DNA from: Winogradskyella ouciana
GTDB taxonomy: Bacteria; Bacteroidota; Bacteroidia; Flavobacteriales; Flavobacteriaceae
DNA length: 64,000 nucleotides
Direction of reading: 5' to 3'
Assembly: GCF_009709615.1 (NCBI RefSeq)
Contig: NZ_WJYA01000006.1
Location: forward strand, 62,001-126,000
The notes under the pieces were generated by a model that worked only from the letters and a program-made list of their open reading frames with translations, made no database searches and was not told where the DNA came from. Numbering within the stretch: position 1 is the first letter of the stretch; each line of letters opens with the position of its first letter. Below are positions 45,157-53,769 of the stretch, one piece after another. Position numbers and translations under genes: made by a program.

Positions 45157-46770
45157 ATGATAAGAAAAATTACCATGCTTTTATTGCTCCTCTTTACAAT
45201 AAGCTATGCACAAGAAGATGCTTGGGTTCACCTCACTGATAAGCCTAACGAAGCAGCAGCCTTAGCAGATCCAATTTCCATTCTAACGCAAAAGGCCATA
45301 GATCGTAAACAAAATCATGGTATAGCAATAGATGGAAGAGACGTGCCTGTTCACGAAGCTTATATTTCAGATTTAAAAACCCAAACAGGCATTACTGTTT
45401 TAGCAAAATCTAAATGGCTTAACGCGGTTCATGTTAGAGGTTCTGAAGTAGATATTTCAGCATTAAGCAGTTTACCTTATGTAGAAACGATCGATTTTGC
45501 TAATAATAGTTTAGATGTATCATCACGCTCATCTCATAGTCAAGTCAATTCAGATATAGAGGATGAAACCGTTGATTTTACATACGGAAACACACAGAAT
45601 CAGGTAGAAATGATTAATGCAGACAATCTGCATGTTGATGATTTTACAGGTGAAGGTATTACTATTGCTGTAATGGATTCAGGATTCCCAAATGTGAATA
45701 CCATGGCAGCTTTTCAGCGCTTACGCGATAATGGAGATATATTGGGTGGATACGACTTTGTCACCCGAAACGCAGATGTTTATGCCAACACAGCGAGTTC
45801 CCATGGTACACGTGTTTTGAGTACTATGGCTGGTTTTATTCAAGATCAATTTGTTGGTACAGCACCAGATGCATCCTATTATTTGTTCTTGACTGAAGAT
45901 GCCACTAGTGAAAATCCTGTTGAGGAAAGTTATTGGGTAGAAGCTGCAGAACGTGCAGATAGTTTGGGTGTAGATATGATTAACACGTCATTGGGTTACA
46001 GGGTTTTCGATAATTCTAATTACGATTACACGCCAGCTGATATGGATGGAGAAACCACATATATCACTAAAGGAGCTTCTATTGCTGCCGAAAAGGGCAT
46101 TTTGGTTGTGGTAAGCGCAGGAAACTCAGGAGCTACAGCTTGGCAAACGGTTGGTGCGCCAGCGGATTCACCAGATGTATTATCTGTTGGAGGAGTAGAT
46201 GAAAATGGAGACTATGTAAGTTTTAGTTCCCAAGGCGGAGCAGCACAGATTGGTTATCAGAAACCAGATGTGGTTGCCAGAGGAGGTTTGGCATTTGTGG
46301 TGGATGAAAACAATGCTATTGTACAGAATAATGGCACGTCTTTTAGTGCACCAATCCTTTGTGGTGGCATTGCATCCCTATGGCAAGCAATTCCGGATGC
46401 TACTCCAACAGAAGTGATGGACTTTGTTAGGCAATCGGCTTCACAATTTACTATGCCAAATGATATGTTGGGTTTTGGTATTCCAGATTTGGCACTGGCA
46501 AGAAGTCTAGGTTTGGGAGAAACATCAATAGAGAATATAAACATATATCCAAATCCTGTAAAAGATAATTTATATGTAGAATTGCCAACGCAGCTTGTAC
46601 ACTCAGAGGTAATTATCTACAATCAATTAGGACAAAAGGTTTTACAAACAGTGCTCAATACAAATAGTGAAGCCATTAATGTCGAAAGTTTAGAGGCTGG
46701 ATTCTATGTTTTGAAACTATCATCAGAAACTAATTTCAGAACATTTAAGTTTGTTAGATGTTCAAACTAA
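45157..46770 (+). CDS. Subtilisin-like S8 serine peptidase with T9SS sorting domain
   Basis: A 537-residue protein from the ATG at 45157 (MIRKITMLLLLLFTISYAQ is a clear signal peptide; the frame is open a further 17 codons upstream). A propeptide-like region (about 20-125) precedes the S8 domain with the triad Asp174 (AVMDSGFPNV), His216 (SSHGTRV) and Ser395 (NGTSFSAPI). The oxyanion Asn is in VSAGNSGA. The last 80 residues are a type A sorting domain (IYPNPVKDNLYVEL onward). It is a secreted peptidase, probably anchored at or released from the cell surface by T9SS. Confidence 0.95.
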   Translation: MIRKITMLLLLLFTISYAQEDAWVHLTDKPNEAAALADPISILTQKAIDRKQNHGIAIDGRDVPVHEAYISDLKTQTGITVLAKSKWLNAVHVRGSEVDISALSSLPYVETIDFANNSLDVSSRSSHSQVNSDIEDETVDFTYGNTQNQVEMINADNLHVDDFTGEGITIAVMDSGFPNVNTMAAFQRLRDNGDILGGYDFVTRNADVYANTASSHGTRVLSTMAGFIQDQFVGTAPDASYYLFLTEDATSENPVEESYWVEAAERADSLGVDMINTSLGYRVFDNSNYDYTPADMDGETTYITKGASIAAEKGILVVVSAGNSGATAWQTVGAPADSPDVLSVGGVDENGDYVSFSSQGGAAQIGYQKPDVVARGGLAFVVDENNAIVQNNGTSFSAPILCGGIASLWQAIPDATPTEVMDFVRQSASQFTMPNDMLGFGIPDLALARSLGLGETSIENINIYPNPVKDNLYVELPTQLVHSEVIIYNQLGQKVLQTVLNTNSEAINVESLEAGFYVLKLSSETNFRTFKFVRCSN

Positions 46771-46777
46771 ACTCATA

Positions 46778-46909
46778 CGTCAGTTCGAGTGATTTTAATC
46801 CCGAAAGCCTTCGGGATTAAAATCGTATCGAGAACCGTGTCTAGTTGAAATTCTCATTCTCGATACAAATTTCACTCATTTTCAATCGTTAAATTCACTC
46901 GAATTGACG
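46778..46909. repeat. 132-bp element with nested inverted repeats
   Basis: The ends CGTCAGTTCGAGTGATTTT (46778-46796) and AAATTCACTCGAATTGACG (46891-46909) are inverted copies. Inside lies a perfect 15-bp stem, GATTTTAATCCCGAA / TTCGGGATTAAAATC (46791-46824), and a second pair CGTATCGAGAA / TTCTCGATAC. It can fold as one large cruciform or RNA structure. It may also end transcription after the peptidase gene. It resembles a small non-autonomous mobile element (MITE/REP type), but no target duplication is evident. Confidence 0.65.
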
Positions 46910-46941
46910 AATTTTATAGACAAATATAATTTTTTCATATA

Positions 46942-47895
46942 ATGACCAACAGCATAACAAAACTCTTCAACATAAAATACCCAATTATACAAGCAGGAAT
47001 GATATGGAATAGCGGCTGGAGACTAGCCTCAGCTTCAAGCAATTCTGGGATTTTGGGTTTAATAGGAGCAGGTTCTATGTATCCGAATGTGCTACGTGAG
47101 CATATCCAAAAATGTAAAAAAGCTACGGATAAACCTTTTGGAGTTAACGTTCCATTGCTATACCCAAATATTGAAGAGATAATGGATATCATTGTTGAGG
47201 AAGACGTTAAAATTGTGTTCACTTCAGCGGGAAATCCAAAAACCTGGACGAAGTGGTTACAAGATAAGGGCATCACTGTAGTACATGTAGTGAGTAGCGT
47301 AAAATTCGCTTTAAAAGCTCAAGATGCTGGAGTGGATGCCGTTGTTGCTGAAGGCTTTGAGGCAGGAGGACATAATGGACGTGATGAGACTACTACCTTA
47401 ACTTTAATACCTATGGTAAGGGAGCAAATAGAAATTCCTTTGATTGCCGCAGGAGGTATAGCCACAGGAAAAGCTATGCTGGCTTGTATGATTTTAGGTG
47501 CCGATGGAGTGCAGGTTGGTAGCCGTTTTGTAGCTAGTGAGGAATCCTCGGCACATCAGGCATTTAAGGAAGTGGTTGTTGATGCTAAAGAAGGAGCTAC
47601 CCAGCTCACCTTAAAAGAATTGGCACCAGTTCGTCTTATAAAAAACAAATTCTACAACGAGATACAAGAATTGTATAAAACCGCACCAACACCAGAGCAA
47701 CTTAAGGAATTGTTAGGTAGAGCTAGAGCCAAACGCGGTATGTTTGAAGGGGATTTAGACGATGGAGAGCTTGAAATTGGTCAAATAGCAGGATTGATAC
47801 ACGATATAAAGCCCGTTGCCGAGATTGTTGGGACTATGTTAAGCGAATACAATGATGCCATAAAGGATATAAATTCTAAAAATTTTTCGTTTTAG
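46942..47895 (+). CDS. Nitronate monooxygenase / FMN-dependent 2-nitropropane dioxygenase family
   Basis: A 317-residue TIM-barrel flavoenzyme. It has PIIQAGMIWNSG at the start, VVAEGFEAGGHNGRDET with the catalytic-type His, and the phosphate-binding strands IAAGGIATGKAML and GADGVQVGSRFVASEESSAH. The family oxidises alkyl nitronates or acts as an FMN-dependent enoyl reductase (FabK); no neighbour suggests a fatty-acid role, so nitronate detoxification or another flavin reaction is more likely. A terminator follows. Confidence 0.88.
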   Translation: MTNSITKLFNIKYPIIQAGMIWNSGWRLASASSNSGILGLIGAGSMYPNVLREHIQKCKKATDKPFGVNVPLLYPNIEEIMDIIVEEDVKIVFTSAGNPKTWTKWLQDKGITVVHVVSSVKFALKAQDAGVDAVVAEGFEAGGHNGRDETTTLTLIPMVREQIEIPLIAAGGIATGKAMLACMILGADGVQVGSRFVASEESSAHQAFKEVVVDAKEGATQLTLKELAPVRLIKNKFYNEIQELYKTAPTPEQLKELLGRARAKRGMFEGDLDDGELEIGQIAGLIHDIKPVAEIVGTMLSEYNDAIKDINSKNFSF

Positions 47896-47922
47896 TTGTC
47901 GAAAAATTTAAATGTTTTGGAG

Positions 47923-47956
47923 AAAAAAAGCCGTAAATGTTATTTACGGCTTTTTA
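47923..47956. terminator. Bidirectional terminator
   Basis: GCCGTAAAT / ATTTACGGC stem with a GTT loop, preceded by seven A's and followed by five T's, in a gap between convergent genes. Confidence 0.85.
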
Positions 47957-47977
47957 AAGTTGTTTTATTTACTTAGA

Positions 47978-48466
47978 CTAATTTTCAGAATCTAAGTTCT
48001 CAATATGTTTTTCAAGCACAGCTAAATGTTTCTCCATACTCTCATGCTCTTCTTTAAGCACCTCATGATCTTCTTTCATTTGTTGGTGCCACTGTTTCAT
48101 TTTTTCTATTTTTTCGTTTAAACCATAAGTATCAAGAGATTCATAATCTGGCTCTGCGTTTTTATGAGATTCAATTATTTTACTATGACTTCTAACTATA
48201 GCATCATGACGTTCTAGTATTTTAGCCTGCTCTTCAAAATCTCTTAAAATAGTAGAATCATTTATGTTCTTATTTTTATAAGACTCGTAGAGTCTATCAT
48301 AAGTTGACGACATGTCGCTCAGTGTATTCTCAAACGAATTGTGTACTTTTAGAATGCTGTCACTTTTTTCTGTGAAGGCATTAAACTCTGCCATTAATTC
48401 TTTTTTTTCATTATCGCACGTAAACAATAGCAACGGCATTAATAGTAATAGATATATTTTTTTCAT
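47978..48466 (-). CDS. Coiled-coil lipoprotein of unknown function
   Basis: A 162-residue protein; the leader MKKIYLLLLMPLLLFTC ends in a lipobox (Cys17). The rest is nearly all helical and heptad-like, rich in Glu, Lys and His. The end shows EKMKQWHQQMKEDHEVLKEE then HESMEKHLAVLEKHIENLD. It is probably a periplasm- or surface-facing lipoprotein with a long coiled coil. The clustered histidines could bind metal, but that is speculative. No named family recognised. Confidence 0.72.
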   Translation of the reverse strand: MKKIYLLLLMPLLLFTCDNEKKELMAEFNAFTEKSDSILKVHNSFENTLSDMSSTYDRLYESYKNKNINDSTILRDFEEQAKILERHDAIVRSHSKIIESHKNAEPDYESLDTYGLNEKIEKMKQWHQQMKEDHEVLKEEHESMEKHLAVLEKHIENLDSEN

Positions 48467-48680
48467 AATAAGTTATTTAATGAGTTATAATTTTTTTTTT
48501 AAAAATACCATATCTATTGTTAATCTCTTGTCGCAGATGATATTTTCAGTAACCCAATTGATAAATTTGATTTTAGAAATTAATTCAATTTCAAATGTCA
48601 TAAATCCTCATTTGGATATGATTTTTTAAAGTTATCTTGCTTTTCAAAACAAATAATGTCATTGATTTTAATTTAAAAAA

Positions 48681-49988
48681 ATGTCTAAAACAGCTATAGA
48701 AAAACTATATCGGTTTCTCAATAACGAAGATGGTGAAAGGGTTTGCACGGATATTTCTGATGAAGCATGCGAACATACTGTCACTAATTTTTTCAGGATA
48801 CTGTTAACGCATACGGTTACCAAATTGGGAGATACGCTTAGTAACCCAAAAACGGTATTGACTTGGTTGATGAGCTACGTTAACGCTCCAGTCTATCTTA
48901 TCAGCTTAATAGTTCCAATTCGTGAATCAGGAGCTATGATTCCGCAGATAGCCATTTCAAAATACATAAGTCAAAAACCCATAAGAAAATGGATCTGGAT
49001 TTTTGGTTCCGTATTGCAATTTATATCTATTGCAGCTATAGGTTTAGTAGGTTTGTCGTATAAAGGTGTTTTGGCAGGATGGCTTATGGTGGGTTGTTTG
49101 GTGGTGTTTAGTTTTGCACGCAGTTTATCCTCCGTTACTTCAAAGGATGTCATTGGTAAAACCATTGCTAAGACCAGACGAGGTAAACTTGGTGGTTACA
49201 CAGCCGCTCTGTCTGGTGTGTTGGTGTTGGTGGCTGGTTTGCTCATTACCTATAAATCTGAAACAGATGCATCAGTGGATTTTTATACCAACCTTATGTT
49301 TTTTGCTTCAATCATGTGGTTAGTGGCAGCATTGATTTATGCTTCGGTTAAGGAATTTCCTGGTGAAACCGAATCTCCATCAGAAGATGAAAACGTTGTG
49401 GTAAGCAAGCTTGAGTTATTAAAGACCAATACGCAGTTCAGAAATTTTGTAATAGCAAGAGCCTTACTATTGTGTTCGTCATTGTCTGCACCATTTTACG
49501 TTTTGCTGGCACAGAAACATGCTGGTTCTGAAAGTTTTTTATTGGGTCTGTTGATTGTTGCCAATGGTATCGCTTCGATTATCAGTTCACCTTTTTGGGG
49601 AAAACAGGCCGATAAATCTAGTAAAAACACAATGGCCAGAGCCATAACAATTGCAGCAACTATGGGTATTGCTTTATTTGTAATAGTTACTTTTTTTGAG
49701 AGCTTCCGAAACCAACTTTGGCTATATCCAATTGCGTTTTTCATTTTGGGAGTAGCGCATGGAGGTGTGCGAGCAGGTAGAAAAACTTATGTAGTGGACA
49801 TGGCAAACGGTAACGAACGCACCAATTATGTTGCGGTTAGTAATACTATTATTGGTGTCATTTTACTTATTACAGGCGGTTTAAGCGCGTTGGTTTCGGT
49901 GTTATCTATAGAAGGTGTCATCCTAGGATTATCTCTATTAGGGCTTTTGGGTGCTTACCGTAGTTACAAATTGCCTGATGTGGAATAG
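48681..49988 (+). CDS. MFS family transporter
   Basis: A 435-residue membrane protein with about twelve predicted transmembrane helices. The first helix pair follows a 50-residue cytoplasmic N-terminus (IEKLYRFLNNEDGERVCTDI). Short charged loops such as GKTIAKTRRGKLGG and GKQADKSSKNTMA (a GxxxDRxGRR-like motif A variant) separate the helices. The substrate is unknown. A 200-base gap before it holds no gene or clear promoter. Confidence 0.85.
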   Translation: MSKTAIEKLYRFLNNEDGERVCTDISDEACEHTVTNFFRILLTHTVTKLGDTLSNPKTVLTWLMSYVNAPVYLISLIVPIRESGAMIPQIAISKYISQKPIRKWIWIFGSVLQFISIAAIGLVGLSYKGVLAGWLMVGCLVVFSFARSLSSVTSKDVIGKTIAKTRRGKLGGYTAALSGVLVLVAGLLITYKSETDASVDFYTNLMFFASIMWLVAALIYASVKEFPGETESPSEDENVVVSKLELLKTNTQFRNFVIARALLLCSSLSAPFYVLLAQKHAGSESFLLGLLIVANGIASIISSPFWGKQADKSSKNTMARAITIAATMGIALFVIVTFFESFRNQLWLYPIAFFILGVAHGGVRAGRKTYVVDMANGNERTNYVAVSNTIIGVILLITGGLSALVSVLSIEGVILGLSLLGLLGAYRSYKLPDVE

Positions 49989-50047
49989 TTAGTATTGGCA
50001 TTAATTATCATAATATTTTATCTTAGCTAAAATTGCTTTATATAAGT

Positions 50048-50731
50048 ATGAAAATAAAAAAGAACATAGCATTAGAATTCAATGATTTTTCTAAAAATTA
50101 CACTAATGATATGATTGGTTGTGTGCCGCATTACGCAGAGTTAATATCGAGTTTTGTAGAGCATCTACCTAATGATTTTTACCCTAAATCAATTCTAGAT
50201 TTAGGATGTGGTAACGGGAATGTTTCAGCGCAACTTATGCCACATTTTCCTGACGCTACTTATACTCTTGTAGATGCGTCTATTGAAATGATAAACCTTT
50301 GCAGGAAACAGTTTAGTTCCTATAATGTTATTTATGCTAATAATTATTTTAAAGACTTTGCCTTTAAAAAAGACGAATATGATTTGGTTGTAGCTGGCTT
50401 TAGCTTACACCACTGTGATGAAGTAGAGAAGCAAAGTATTTTTAATAGTATATACAATTCTCTAAAAAAAGGAGGGATATTCTCGTATAGTGACCTAATG
50501 ATCAGTAAAACTAATCCAGACCACAAAAAACTAATAAAAAGTTGGGAAAAATTTGTAAACATAAGTTTTCCAGATGGTGAGAAGTGGGCCTGGATTATGG
50601 AGCATTACGAGGCCTTTGATAAACCTACGGATTATGATCTTCAAATTGAGTATTTAAGTAGGGCAGGTTTTGAGAATATACAAACACCATTTAAAAAAGC
50701 CTATTGGACACATATACAGGCCATAAAATAA
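50048..50731 (+). CDS. Class I SAM-dependent methyltransferase
   Basis: A 227-residue protein from the ATG at 50048; the frame continues to a TTG 15 bases upstream, but MKIKKNIALEF is a more natural start. Motif I is ILDLGCGNGNVSAQL (about residue 55), motif II/post-I TLVDASIEMINLC, and motif IV FDLVVAGFSLHHC-like (here DLVVAGFSLHHC). This suits a small-molecule or ubiquinone-type methyltransferase fold. Substrate unknown. Confidence 0.87.
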   Translation: MKIKKNIALEFNDFSKNYTNDMIGCVPHYAELISSFVEHLPNDFYPKSILDLGCGNGNVSAQLMPHFPDATYTLVDASIEMINLCRKQFSSYNVIYANNYFKDFAFKKDEYDLVVAGFSLHHCDEVEKQSIFNSIYNSLKKGGIFSYSDLMISKTNPDHKKLIKSWEKFVNISFPDGEKWAWIMEHYEAFDKPTDYDLQIEYLSRAGFENIQTPFKKAYWTHIQAIK

Positions 50732-50886
50732 AACAGCTCAACATTGGTAATTCATCCTGCAGATGTTACTTTCAATATTATATAAATAAAACTCTTTGTG
50801 TGACTTCAAAGCACGTTCAAAATTTAATACCACCATCTATTACTAAACTCTTATTTTTGTAATAATTGATTTTAAAATCTCCCTGT

Positions 50887-51396
50887 ATGAAAAAGATAAT
50901 TATTCTACTCTTCTGTGCCTTTGGTTTTTATTCTTGTGAAGAGGTTACAAGTGAAGATGAAATCCAAAAAATAAATTGGAGCGCAAGAGTGACAAATGTT
51001 CTTGAGTTAGACTCATTAGAAACAGGTAAATCATATTTATCCGTGTATTCGCAGATTTATAGCTTATCACAGCATAGAAAATACAACCTAACAGCTATGG
51101 TAAGTCTCAGAAACACAAGTGAAACGGATACAATTTATGTTCTAAAATCAGACTACTACAATACACATGGTGAACTTATAAAGCATTATGTAGACAAACC
51201 TGTGTATTTATTACCGATGGAAACCTTAGAGATTGTTATTGATGAGGCGGATGTGTCTGGTGGTACAGGCGCAAACTTTATTTTTGATTGGGCAACACCA
51301 AAAGGTACACCTGAGCCAATTTTTGAAGGTTTAATGTCATCGACCGCAGGTACACAAGGGCTTTCATTTACAACACATGCAAAACGGATAAATTAA
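50887..51396 (+). CDS. DUF3124 family lipoprotein
   Basis: A 169-residue protein starting at the ATG at 50887 (MKKIIILLFCAFGFYSC, lipobox Cys17). DUF3124 marks are SYLSVYSQIYSLSQHRKYNLTAMVSLRN (given as the region about 45-75), DYYNTHGELIKHYVDKPVYL and IDEADVSGGTGANFIFDW. The fold is probably a beta-sandwich in the periplasm or at the surface. Function unknown. Confidence 0.85.
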   Translation: MKKIIILLFCAFGFYSCEEVTSEDEIQKINWSARVTNVLELDSLETGKSYLSVYSQIYSLSQHRKYNLTAMVSLRNTSETDTIYVLKSDYYNTHGELIKHYVDKPVYLLPMETLEIVIDEADVSGGTGANFIFDWATPKGTPEPIFEGLMSSTAGTQGLSFTTHAKRIN

Positions 51397-51420
51397 TTCG
51401 TACAACTAAAACCTAAGCAC

Positions 51421-51428
51421 TACTTTTG
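51421..51428 (+). promoter_or_regulatory. -7 promoter element very close to the MATE gene start
   Basis: TACTTTTG matches TANNTTTG and ends 4 bases before the ATG at 51433. As with guaA, this would give a leaderless or nearly leaderless mRNA. Confidence 0.45.
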
Positions 51429-51432
51429 CGCC

Positions 51433-52815
51433 ATGGTTTTAAGTAACTACACCAAAGAATTTAAGTACAACCTTAAACTGGCATCTCCGGTTATTTTGGG
51501 TATGCTTGGACACACGTTTGTGAGCTTTGTAGATAATGTGATGGTTGGGCAATTAGGTGCTGCTGAATTGGCAGCTGTGTCTTTGGGCAATAGTTTTATT
51601 TTTATTGCCATGTCCATTGGCATAGGCTTTTCTACAGCAATAACTCCTTTGGTAGCTGAAGCTGATTCTGAACAAAATTTCGAAAAAGGAAAATCCGTTT
51701 TTAAACATGGTTTTTTTCTTTGTACGGTTTTAGGTTTGATATTGTTCTTAATGTTGTTAGTGGCAAAACCTTTAATGTATGTCATGGATCAGCCTGAAGA
51801 AGTGGTTGAGTTGGCGATCCCATATTTAGATTTGGTAGCGTTTTCTTTGGTGCCTTTAATTGTATTTCAGGCATTTAAACAGTTTAGCGATGGACTGTCT
51901 CTAACCAAATATCCGATGTATGCTACTATTGTTGCCAATATTTTAAATGTTGTGATTAACTATGTTTTGATTTTTGGGAAGTTCGGCTTTCCTCAAATGG
52001 GCATTGTAGGTGCAGCCGTTGGTACTTTGGTGTCGCGTTTTGTAATGCTGTTTTTCTTATGGTGGTTGCTTGCTAAGAAAAAGAAATCTAAGGCCTATGT
52101 CACTAATATTAAATTCTTCAAGCTAAGTAAACAGCCCATTAAAAAGCTGGCAAACTTGGGTTTACCGAGCTCTATGCAGATGTTTTTTGAAGTTGCCATT
52201 TTTACAGCAGCGATTTGGTTGAGTGGTACACTTGGTAAGAATGCTCAGGCAGCCAATCAAATTGCTTTAAACTTATCTTCAATGACCTTCATGGTCGCTA
52301 TGGGATTAAGTGTAGCTGCCATGGTTAGAGTAGGTAACCAAAAAGGGTTAAGGGATTATGTGAATCTAAAACGTATAGCAGAATCCATCTTTTTGGTCGG
52401 GTTTGTTTTTGCATTTGTATTTGCTTTACTTTTCGCTATTTTTCATAAGGTTCTGCCGGACTTGTATGTAGATCTAGACGACCCTACCAATGCTGTGGAC
52501 ACCATGGAGGTAGTTAAAATAGCAGCAACCTTATTATTGGCTGCAGCGGTATTTCAGATTAGTGACAGCCTTCAGGTTATTGCACTAGGTGCTTTACGTG
52601 GACTACAGGATGTAAAGATCCCAACAGTAATTACGTTTATTTCATATTGGGTCATTGGCTTTCCTATAAGTTATTTTTTAGGAAAAGAGGACGCTTATGG
52701 TAGTTTAGGTATATGGCTTGGGCTATTGGCGGGTTTAAGTGCTGCAGCCATTCTTTTATTCATTCGTTTTAACTACTTAACTAAAAAGCTCATTGCTAAT
52801 AAAATAATAACCTGA
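51433..52815 (+). CDS. MATE family efflux transporter
   Basis: A 460-residue protein with twelve predicted helices in two halves. The N-half has ILGMLGHTFVSFVDNVMVGQLGAAELAAVSLG, the classic NorM-like start (about residues 18-50), and the C-half mirrors it with AAQIALNLSSMTFM-like sequence (here QAANQIALNLSSMTFMV). MATE proteins export cationic drugs or metabolites using Na+ or H+ gradients. Confidence 0.95.
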   Translation: MVLSNYTKEFKYNLKLASPVILGMLGHTFVSFVDNVMVGQLGAAELAAVSLGNSFIFIAMSIGIGFSTAITPLVAEADSEQNFEKGKSVFKHGFFLCTVLGLILFLMLLVAKPLMYVMDQPEEVVELAIPYLDLVAFSLVPLIVFQAFKQFSDGLSLTKYPMYATIVANILNVVINYVLIFGKFGFPQMGIVGAAVGTLVSRFVMLFFLWWLLAKKKKSKAYVTNIKFFKLSKQPIKKLANLGLPSSMQMFFEVAIFTAAIWLSGTLGKNAQAANQIALNLSSMTFMVAMGLSVAAMVRVGNQKGLRDYVNLKRIAESIFLVGFVFAFVFALLFAIFHKVLPDLYVDLDDPTNAVDTMEVVKIAATLLLAAAVFQISDSLQVIALGALRGLQDVKIPTVITFISYWVIGFPISYFLGKEDAYGSLGIWLGLLAGLSAAAILLFIRFNYLTKKLIANKIIT

Positions 52816-52848
52816 TTAGATGATGAATAGTTTGATTTCTATAGCTTA

Positions 52849-52880
52849 ATTGAAGAGCTCAATCAAAATCTATATATTTG
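52849..52880 (+). promoter_or_regulatory. Candidate sigma-A promoter for the 75-residue gene and PAP2 gene
   Basis: TTG at 52850-52852 and TATATTTG at 52873-52880 are separated by 20 bases, the expected Bacteroidota spacing. Confidence 0.6.
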
Positions 52881-52932
52881 CATCTATATTGAAAATCTTC
52901 AAGCTTTGTGCTTCAAACTTCAAACTTAACAA

Positions 52933-53160
52933 ATGGAACTACCCAAATTTATATTAGGCGACAACACGGATTATCCTGATGCTATATTTATTATTCATAC
53001 AGAGTTTCCGCGATTTATCATTAATCTAGAAAATGACGAAGTAGAGTGGTTTGAGGAATTTGATCAACACGACCAAAAAGAATTGGAAACCGAAGCCGAA
53101 AATTATATCAAACAAGCTACCGAATTTTACGATAGGGAAGTAGCAAGATATGATGATTAA
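52933..53160 (+). CDS. Conserved small acidic protein, 75 residues
   Basis: A very acidic cytoplasmic protein starting MELPKFILGDNTDYPDAIFIIHT, with FPRFIINLENDEVEWFEEF and a helical tail ending YDREVARYDD. I recognise this pattern as a conserved flavobacterial family without known function. It has a good promoter match and lies 13 bases before the PAP2 gene, so the two are likely one operon. Confidence 0.75.
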   Translation: MELPKFILGDNTDYPDAIFIIHTEFPRFIINLENDEVEWFEEFDQHDQKELETEAENYIKQATEFYDREVARYDD

Positions 53161-53173
53161 CTAAAAAAGAGGT

Positions 53174-53767
53174 ATGCTAGAGCAACTTGTAGAGCTAGAC
53201 AAAGAACTTTTTTTGTATTTAAATGGTCTAGGTAACACATCTTGGGATGGATTCTGGATGGCTTATACTACTAAATGGAATTGGATACCATTGTACGCTG
53301 TTCTATTAATTTTATTATACAAGCGATTGGGAATAAAAATGGTTTTGGTTACCCTTATTTCTGTGGTGCTCATGGTCACTTTTACGGATCAAGTCACCAA
53401 TTTATTTAAGGATGGTGTGATGCGTCACAGACCTTGTCACCAAGCAGAAATCAAAGAACTAATGCGTATTGTTAGAGAAGGTTGCGGAGGTAAATATGGT
53501 TATTTTTCGGGTCATGCTAGTAATTCTATGGGTCTTGCCATATTGGTAGGATTAATGTTGCGGAAAAAGTATAAATACCTTATTTATATTGTAGTGGTTT
53601 GGGCTATCACCATGGGTTATAGTCGTATTTATATTGGAGTGCACTATCCTTTGGATGTGCTTTCTGGTCTTATTTTTGGAGGACTTTCAGGATTTGCATT
53701 CTACAAACTCGATAAATATCTGCAATCTAGATTTGCCTTAAAGGATCCACCAGATAAAGTACTTTAA
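53174..53767 (+). CDS. PAP2 superfamily phosphatase
   Basis: A 197-residue membrane protein with about five helices. The three phosphatase motifs are KDGVMRHRP (KxxxxxxRP), SGHASNS (SGH), and SRIYIGVHYPLDVLSG (SRxxxxxHxxxD). These form the histidine-phosphate active site facing the periplasm. Relatives remove phosphate from undecaprenyl pyrophosphate, phosphatidate, or lipid A (LpxE/LpxF). It ends 2 bases from a convergent set of lipid A-type glycosylation genes, which makes lipid A a fair guess. Confidence 0.9.
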   Translation: MLEQLVELDKELFLYLNGLGNTSWDGFWMAYTTKWNWIPLYAVLLILLYKRLGIKMVLVTLISVVLMVTFTDQVTNLFKDGVMRHRPCHQAEIKELMRIVREGCGGKYGYFSGHASNSMGLAILVGLMLRKKYKYLIYIVVVWAITMGYSRIYIGVHYPLDVLSGLIFGGLSGFAFYKLDKYLQSRFALKDPPDKVL

Positions 53768-53769
53768 TA

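Noticed and set aside
46942..47895. FabK enoyl-ACP reductase
   Set aside because: The sequence fits the wider nitronate monooxygenase family equally well and no fatty-acid genes are adjacent.
48480..48680. Possible small gene in the gap before the MFS transporter
   Set aside because: Only short frames without family resemblance or a plausible start; AT-rich spacer.
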